This document shows positions 59,686 through 64,000 of a DNA stretch of 64,000 bases, one piece after another; positions within the stretch are counted from its first letter, which is position 1, and each line of letters begins with the position of its first letter. This DNA is from Lingula anatina (Eukaryota > Brachiopoda > Lingulata > Lingulida > Lingulidae), in assembly GCF_001039355.2 (NCBI RefSeq), contig NW_019775524.1:906987-970986 (forward strand), in the 5' to 3' direction. A model generated the notes under the pieces. That model saw only the letters and a list, made by a program, of their open reading frames with translations. It was not told the DNA's origin and ran no database searches. Position numbers and translations under genes: made by a program.

Positions 59686-59894
59686 GGGCTCATTCTCGAT
59701 GAAACTATCGGTTTACTTATATCGATCCAACTCCGAGTGGACTCTAGCTGAATGCAAATAGATTAAAAGAAGAACTGGTGGTAAGTTTTAACAAGAAGAA
59801 GCATGTTAATCCGTTAATCTGGTTGGATTCAGCGATAGTCCCTGCGGAGTTTGATCGATCTACGTAGACCGATAGTTTCATAGGGAATGAGCCC
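59686..59894. mobile_element. MITE family 1, copy c (best preserved), TAA target duplication
   Basis: Ends GGGCTCATTCTCGATGAAAC and GTTTCATAGGGAATGAGCCC are inverted repeats, flanked by TAA on both sides (59,683-59,685 and 59,895-59,897). A 3-bp TWA duplication is typical of PIF/Harbinger-type elements, so this family may be mobilised by such a transposase. 209 bp, non-coding. Confidence 0.85.
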
Positions 59895-61037
59895 TAAGGA
59901 GACAATTGGTTCGAAAACATGTTTGGATAATGGTTTGAGAGGCAGACCATAATTATGCAAGCGACAAAAAATTGTTATTTTGGATATAAACTTGACTAAG
60001 CACTTAAATAGTATTCAAATAGGAGTTATTTTATGAGACAAAATGCTTCATTTGCAATTTAATTGAGAAATTTTCTTGACGAGACCTGTATTTTATTTGC
60101 ACGAGGTACCGTATTAACCCTATGATCTATAGGTGCTGTATAAAGCTCGTCTTTTACGAGTAGTGATTTAGGGTTAAAAATGAATAATTCAGGCTGTCTT
60201 AAGAAAAGAAGGGAGAAAATAGCTGCTCATAAACCTTCTGGACTTTATCCAGATACCCAAAACATTTAGATAAAACACCAAACTTTTCAGAATATAAATG
60301 ATTTTGGTTCGTTGTTTGGTGGCATCTGTCAATGTTAAATGTGAACTCCGTTTACTTGTTTTTCTGCTTATTTTTCTCTACTCCAACGACCAAATTTGAT
60401 TTAAAAAAATTAACACTGTCCCTGCAATTGTTTGACAAAAGCACACGGGAAGACAACAAAGCTTTTCAGCTGTCTGATTTTATTATTTTTTTCTGGTGCA
60501 AATTCACCATTGGAAATATCATTATACATAATTATGAGCATAAATGTCAGAGAGAATTCATCACTTTGTTAGAACGATTTCATATATCGTTAATTTCATG
60601 TTATTTTTTCATTGATATACGGTACGTGCATCGTTAATGAGAACAGCAAGCTATAGTTTTGAACAGGACTGACTTTTGCACTGAATTTAAGTTTTAAACT
60701 GCATTATTCGATCGGAATGTGTCATGTTAACGAGATCTGATTATAAAACTTTGGTTGACATAAAATCTCTCAAATTGCCATGCACTTTTCAACAATCATT
60801 TTTGCAAATCACAAATAAATGTGTATACATTACCAATATCTCTTTCACTATTTGTAACACTTCTATAGAGAGTCAATATAATTGAAGTATACTATGTGCA
60901 CAAATCAGTTGCAACTCTGAATAAATCTTCGCATGCATTTCAAAGGTATTGTTCCTTCATTCTTAACGATCAATTTTACAGCTTCTAACGACATATGGGC
61001 TTTGTCGAAATTGATTCCCCATTCTGTGGCAATGATC

Positions 61038-61175
61038 TCAGTAAGTCGACAAGCTGAAAATCACCGTCATTCCCGCGGTAGGGAAGAAGCCATCAACGCC
61101 TGAAAGAAAATAAACGTAATAATAATGATAATAATAATAATAATAATGTAAGCAGCAGTTAAATCCTGTCTCTAA

Positions 61176-61246
<71 letters not shown>

Positions 61247-61309
61247 CCAGTTATATTGGTCCAGTTATATGGGTAGAGCACTTTTCCAAAGTGAATCGAC
61301 TAAATTCTC

Positions 61310-61381
<72 letters not shown>

Positions 61382-63634
61382 TATGTAGGGATCGACGACT
61401 TCAAACAGTAAAAAACACATGCATATCATGGAACCCCAAAAAATCCATGCACTATGCACCACGTGACTTACTTGTAGTGAGAGCAGTATCAGGGGCCACG
61501 GCAGAACGCCAGTACGTCCTAGCGTCTGGGTCGGACGCTATCCCCTGGATGCTGCTGATAGAGGTACCGAAGGACGACTCTTTACTTGTGAACCTGAATG
61601 AATGAAGGCAACCACATAGCTCAGGAATGAGATAAATTGGAAGATATAAGTGTAACACTTTATTTAATATTTACCACCATGTATGAGTTAAGATGTTGAC
61701 TCTCCTCTATCCAATCTATTCCTTTCAAAGTTTCATCATTCTAAAATTCAGAGTTCAGATGTTGGGCCCTCCCCTAGCCCGTATGCGATCTTCATAATTA
61801 CAGACAACTTAGGTATGCTGGCACAGAGGTAACGATACCAATAGGATTTGAAACCAAAGGTGGTGTTTTCAAGATAAATGACATATGTAGATGAAGACCT
61901 AGACCCTATAAGTAAGGTCAATGGAACTGTGACGTGTAATGATAATATTCGGCTCTTTTGTCTTACTTTTCTAAGGAGGACAACTTTAGATAGATGAGAA
62001 ATAAATGCATCACCACGAATCATATTCTAGTATCCTAATAAATGGTTATCCAAAAAAAGAAGCAAAAATGCAAAAAAAAAAGTATCAAAATATCAACAGA
62101 AACGTACGTAAAGTTTGAATCCGTATCCCGGAGGACAACCATAGCATCCAACAGAGAGGAGCCATCTGGGACCGTCACGGTGAATGACTCATTGACGTTG
62201 TGTGGCGCCAGCGTCGCTATCACGTTGATTCTGAAAGTGAAAAATGATGCTGGGGGCGTGGTCGGCGCAGGAGTTGTAGTCACTGTTAAAAGGGAAAGTA
62301 AATATGTATTAAAATACAGTACAATGTTGCTATTGCCAAAATATACTTTTCTGCAGAAATCAAACATTGTATTTTAAATAAAAGGCAACGAAAAAGCAAC
62401 CAAGCACGCAATCAAAATTAGAACATACTCAGAATTCTTTTTTTCTAACAATATACACCTAAATGATTTGAGAACAGGAAATAGGACTTGCATTGGGTGT
62501 ACAGGTATATCTGTACAGTTATTGATGTGTTGGCCCGGATAATAGGTTGGTGACAGATGTGAAAAAGTTTAAAAATTAAGTAAGAAGAGAATTTTGCCGT
62601 AAATGGACGCACGCAAAAAACGAAAACGAAACTGACATATACAATATAGCTTATCTACACTAATTATGAAAATTCACGGGAACCTTCTCAAATTTTTTGA
62701 GGGAAAACAATTTTGGCAAAATTATGGTTTGCAGTGCTCACCTTGTTGGCAGGAAGAGATAGATCCGATGTCAGCATACGATTTCCTGTTTAGAGCCGGG
62801 AAGATCTGATTTGCTGCTGCCACAGAGTCATAGGAACCATCCTGGCCTTTATAAAAACATGTTGAAATACATTTCATGTAATGAATCTAGGATATTTATA
62901 TATCAGTACCATTCTTTTCAGATTAAACAAATAGGAATAAGACCCAAATGATATTATTCTGAATAGTTCTCTGTTTAAAGTAAAACGGTTTTATTTTGTA
63001 ACTTTTTGTTTTTAAACAATATGCTACTTTCCTAGGATATGTATAGGCCATCCTGATATTGACTAACGACTGTACATTGACTTTTTGTTTTCATCACAAG
63101 GAATCGTTTACCTTGTTTCTCTACCAGTCGAAGAAGTGCCTCTTTTTTAATCTTCCTCCGGGTTTGTTTATCGTCAGCAATCAGAGCCTACATGCCAATA
63201 CATAAAATGATTAAAACTGTAAATAAAATTAAAATGAGTGTTTGCCTTTTTATTCCTATTTCAAATATGGCCGACAAGACCAATATGGTAGATAAGAGTG
63301 AAAAAGAACTTCCAGTCGCAAAACTGTTAATATGGTTGTCAGACTTGTCCCGTCAAGACAGCTTGTTTTAACACCAACTTCGCCCTCTTCCTAATCACAA
63401 TATTCATATGCAACCTTGTTAACACAATCTCAGTCACTCTCTCTTTATGAGAAATACTACTTGGGAGTGGGGGGTGGGGTACCTGCACAGCCAACCCAGT
63501 GGTGTATTCATTTCCAAAAGAACCATCTGGTTTCTTGTTATCCAGGATAAACTGCACTCCAGCAGAAATGGCGGACTTCACGTCAGTTTGGTTCCTCACA
63601 CAAGACAACGCTATCACCGTCATAGCGGCTTCAT
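61038..63634 (-). CDS. Cobalamin-binding protein, unit C (5' part outside window)
   Basis: Six exons visible: 63634-63483, 63187-63112, 62846-62742, 62282-62108, 61593-61472 and 61099-61038. Lengths (152, 76, 105, 175, 122, 62) and phases are identical to unit B. The sequence is clearly diverged: ALIADDKQTRRKIKKEALLR against ALYADDKESRLDIKKDALLY, TSKESSFGTSISSIQGI against TSEEKSWGTSITSIQGI, and the end VDGFFPTAGMTVIFSLSTY. Divergence shows this is a real paralogue, unlike unit A. The frame is intact and the terminal stop is at 61,038-61,040. The remaining barrel exons and the signal peptide should lie beyond base 64,000. Predicted secreted corrinoid-binding protein; binding specificity may differ from unit B. 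Confidence 0.9.
61181..61378. repeat. (AT)n, (AG)n and (AT)n microsatellites
   Basis: AT run 61,181-61,213, AG run 61,214-61,242 and a second AT run about 61,315-61,378, all in the last intron of unit C. Confidence 0.95.
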
Positions 63635-64000
63635 CTTTGATATAGAAAAAACATATATGAAATAATATATAATGTGTATAATAATATATCAGAAATAGCG
63701 ATAAAGTTTACAATTATTCCTTCCATACCTACATGTATATCATTAATTTCCAAATGATGCTGCTGAAGCGACGAATTCAAGAACTTCTTACTTCGTTATT
63801 TAAGCACTTTTAAGTTGCTTTTAAGATATGCGGGAACAAAGAAGCCTATATTCATAAGACGCAATACTTTTGTTGTTCAAAAGGTAGACAAAAGTGGTGT
63901 CAAACCAAAATTTCCATCACCCATTAGCTTCAGCCACATTGAAATATTCTCATAACATCGTTGGAACACCATTTCTTAATAAATAAGTTATTATAAAGAT

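Larger units (their letters stand above)
59550..61037. other. Intergenic region between cobalamin units B and C
   Basis: Contains the unit B promoter, MITE family 1 copy c and AT-rich sequence. No gene recognised; the frame at 60,332-60,637 lacks any similarity or splice context. Confidence 0.6.

Noticed and set aside
1-64000. Bacterial-type features (operons, CRISPR, Shine-Dalgarno sites) and tRNA/rRNA genes
   Set aside because: The sequence is intron-bearing animal DNA. Tandem repeats here lack repeat-spacer structure, and no convincing tRNA B-box with a foldable cloverleaf was found by eye; a tRNAscan run would be needed to be sure.
1-64000. Autonomous transposon or viral coding genes
   Set aside because: No reverse transcriptase, transposase, integrase or capsid-like frame was recognised; the mobile elements seen are short and non-coding.

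Overview
The window is nuclear DNA of an animal. Every confident gene is split by spliceosomal introns, intergenic DNA is AT-rich and full of microsatellites, and several short inverted-repeat (MITE-like) elements recur. The gene set (a GLUT5-like sugar transporter, Ly6/three-finger proteins, MRPL47, prohibitin-2, galactose 3-O-sulfotransferases, an isopenicillin-N-synthase-like dioxygenase, intrinsic-factor/transcobalamin-like proteins) fits a marine invertebrate, most likely a deuterostome (cephalochordate, hemichordate or echinoderm). I cannot fix the species from the sequence.

Layout. 1-5,859: no gene seen; repeats. 5,860-12,117 (-): 12-exon class-II-like GLUT. 12,118-17,973: no gene seen. 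17,974-20,452 and 23,047-24,899 (-): two paralogous three-exon GPI-anchored Ly6/three-finger genes. 26,750-28,124 (+): small secreted Cys-rich orphan. 28,686-32,502 (-) and 32,780-37,317 (+): MRPL47 and PHB2, head to head with 277 bp between start codons, both nuclear genes for mitochondrial proteins. 38,244-39,958 and 43,311-44,774 (-): two Gal3ST-like sulfotransferases in a tandem duplication. 46,624-50,305 (-): 8-exon 2-oxoglutarate/Fe(II) dioxygenase. 51,114-63,634 (-): cobalamin-binding protein cluster with one complete unit (54,644-59,549), one internal exon block lacking both ends (51,114-54,106) and one unit running off the right edge.

I built the exon models by hand from homology, AG/GT splice sites and reading phase. 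For the GLUT, both Ly6 genes, MRPL47, PHB2, both Gal3STs and the dioxygenase the exon lengths sum to an exact multiple of three and give normal family lengths. The cobalamin gene has one uncertain donor (exon 1).

Main points of interest: a textbook U12-type AT-AC intron in PHB2; the compact MRPL47/PHB2 divergent promoter; Ly6 domains with very long loops; dinucleotide microsatellites abutting five 5' splice sites in three genes; and two single-N positions, each next to a duplicated stretch, which suggests that some of the duplication here is an assembly or haplotype artefact. I did not find a convincing new multi-gene system. The least explained coding material is the Ly6 pair and the orphan Cys-rich peptide.
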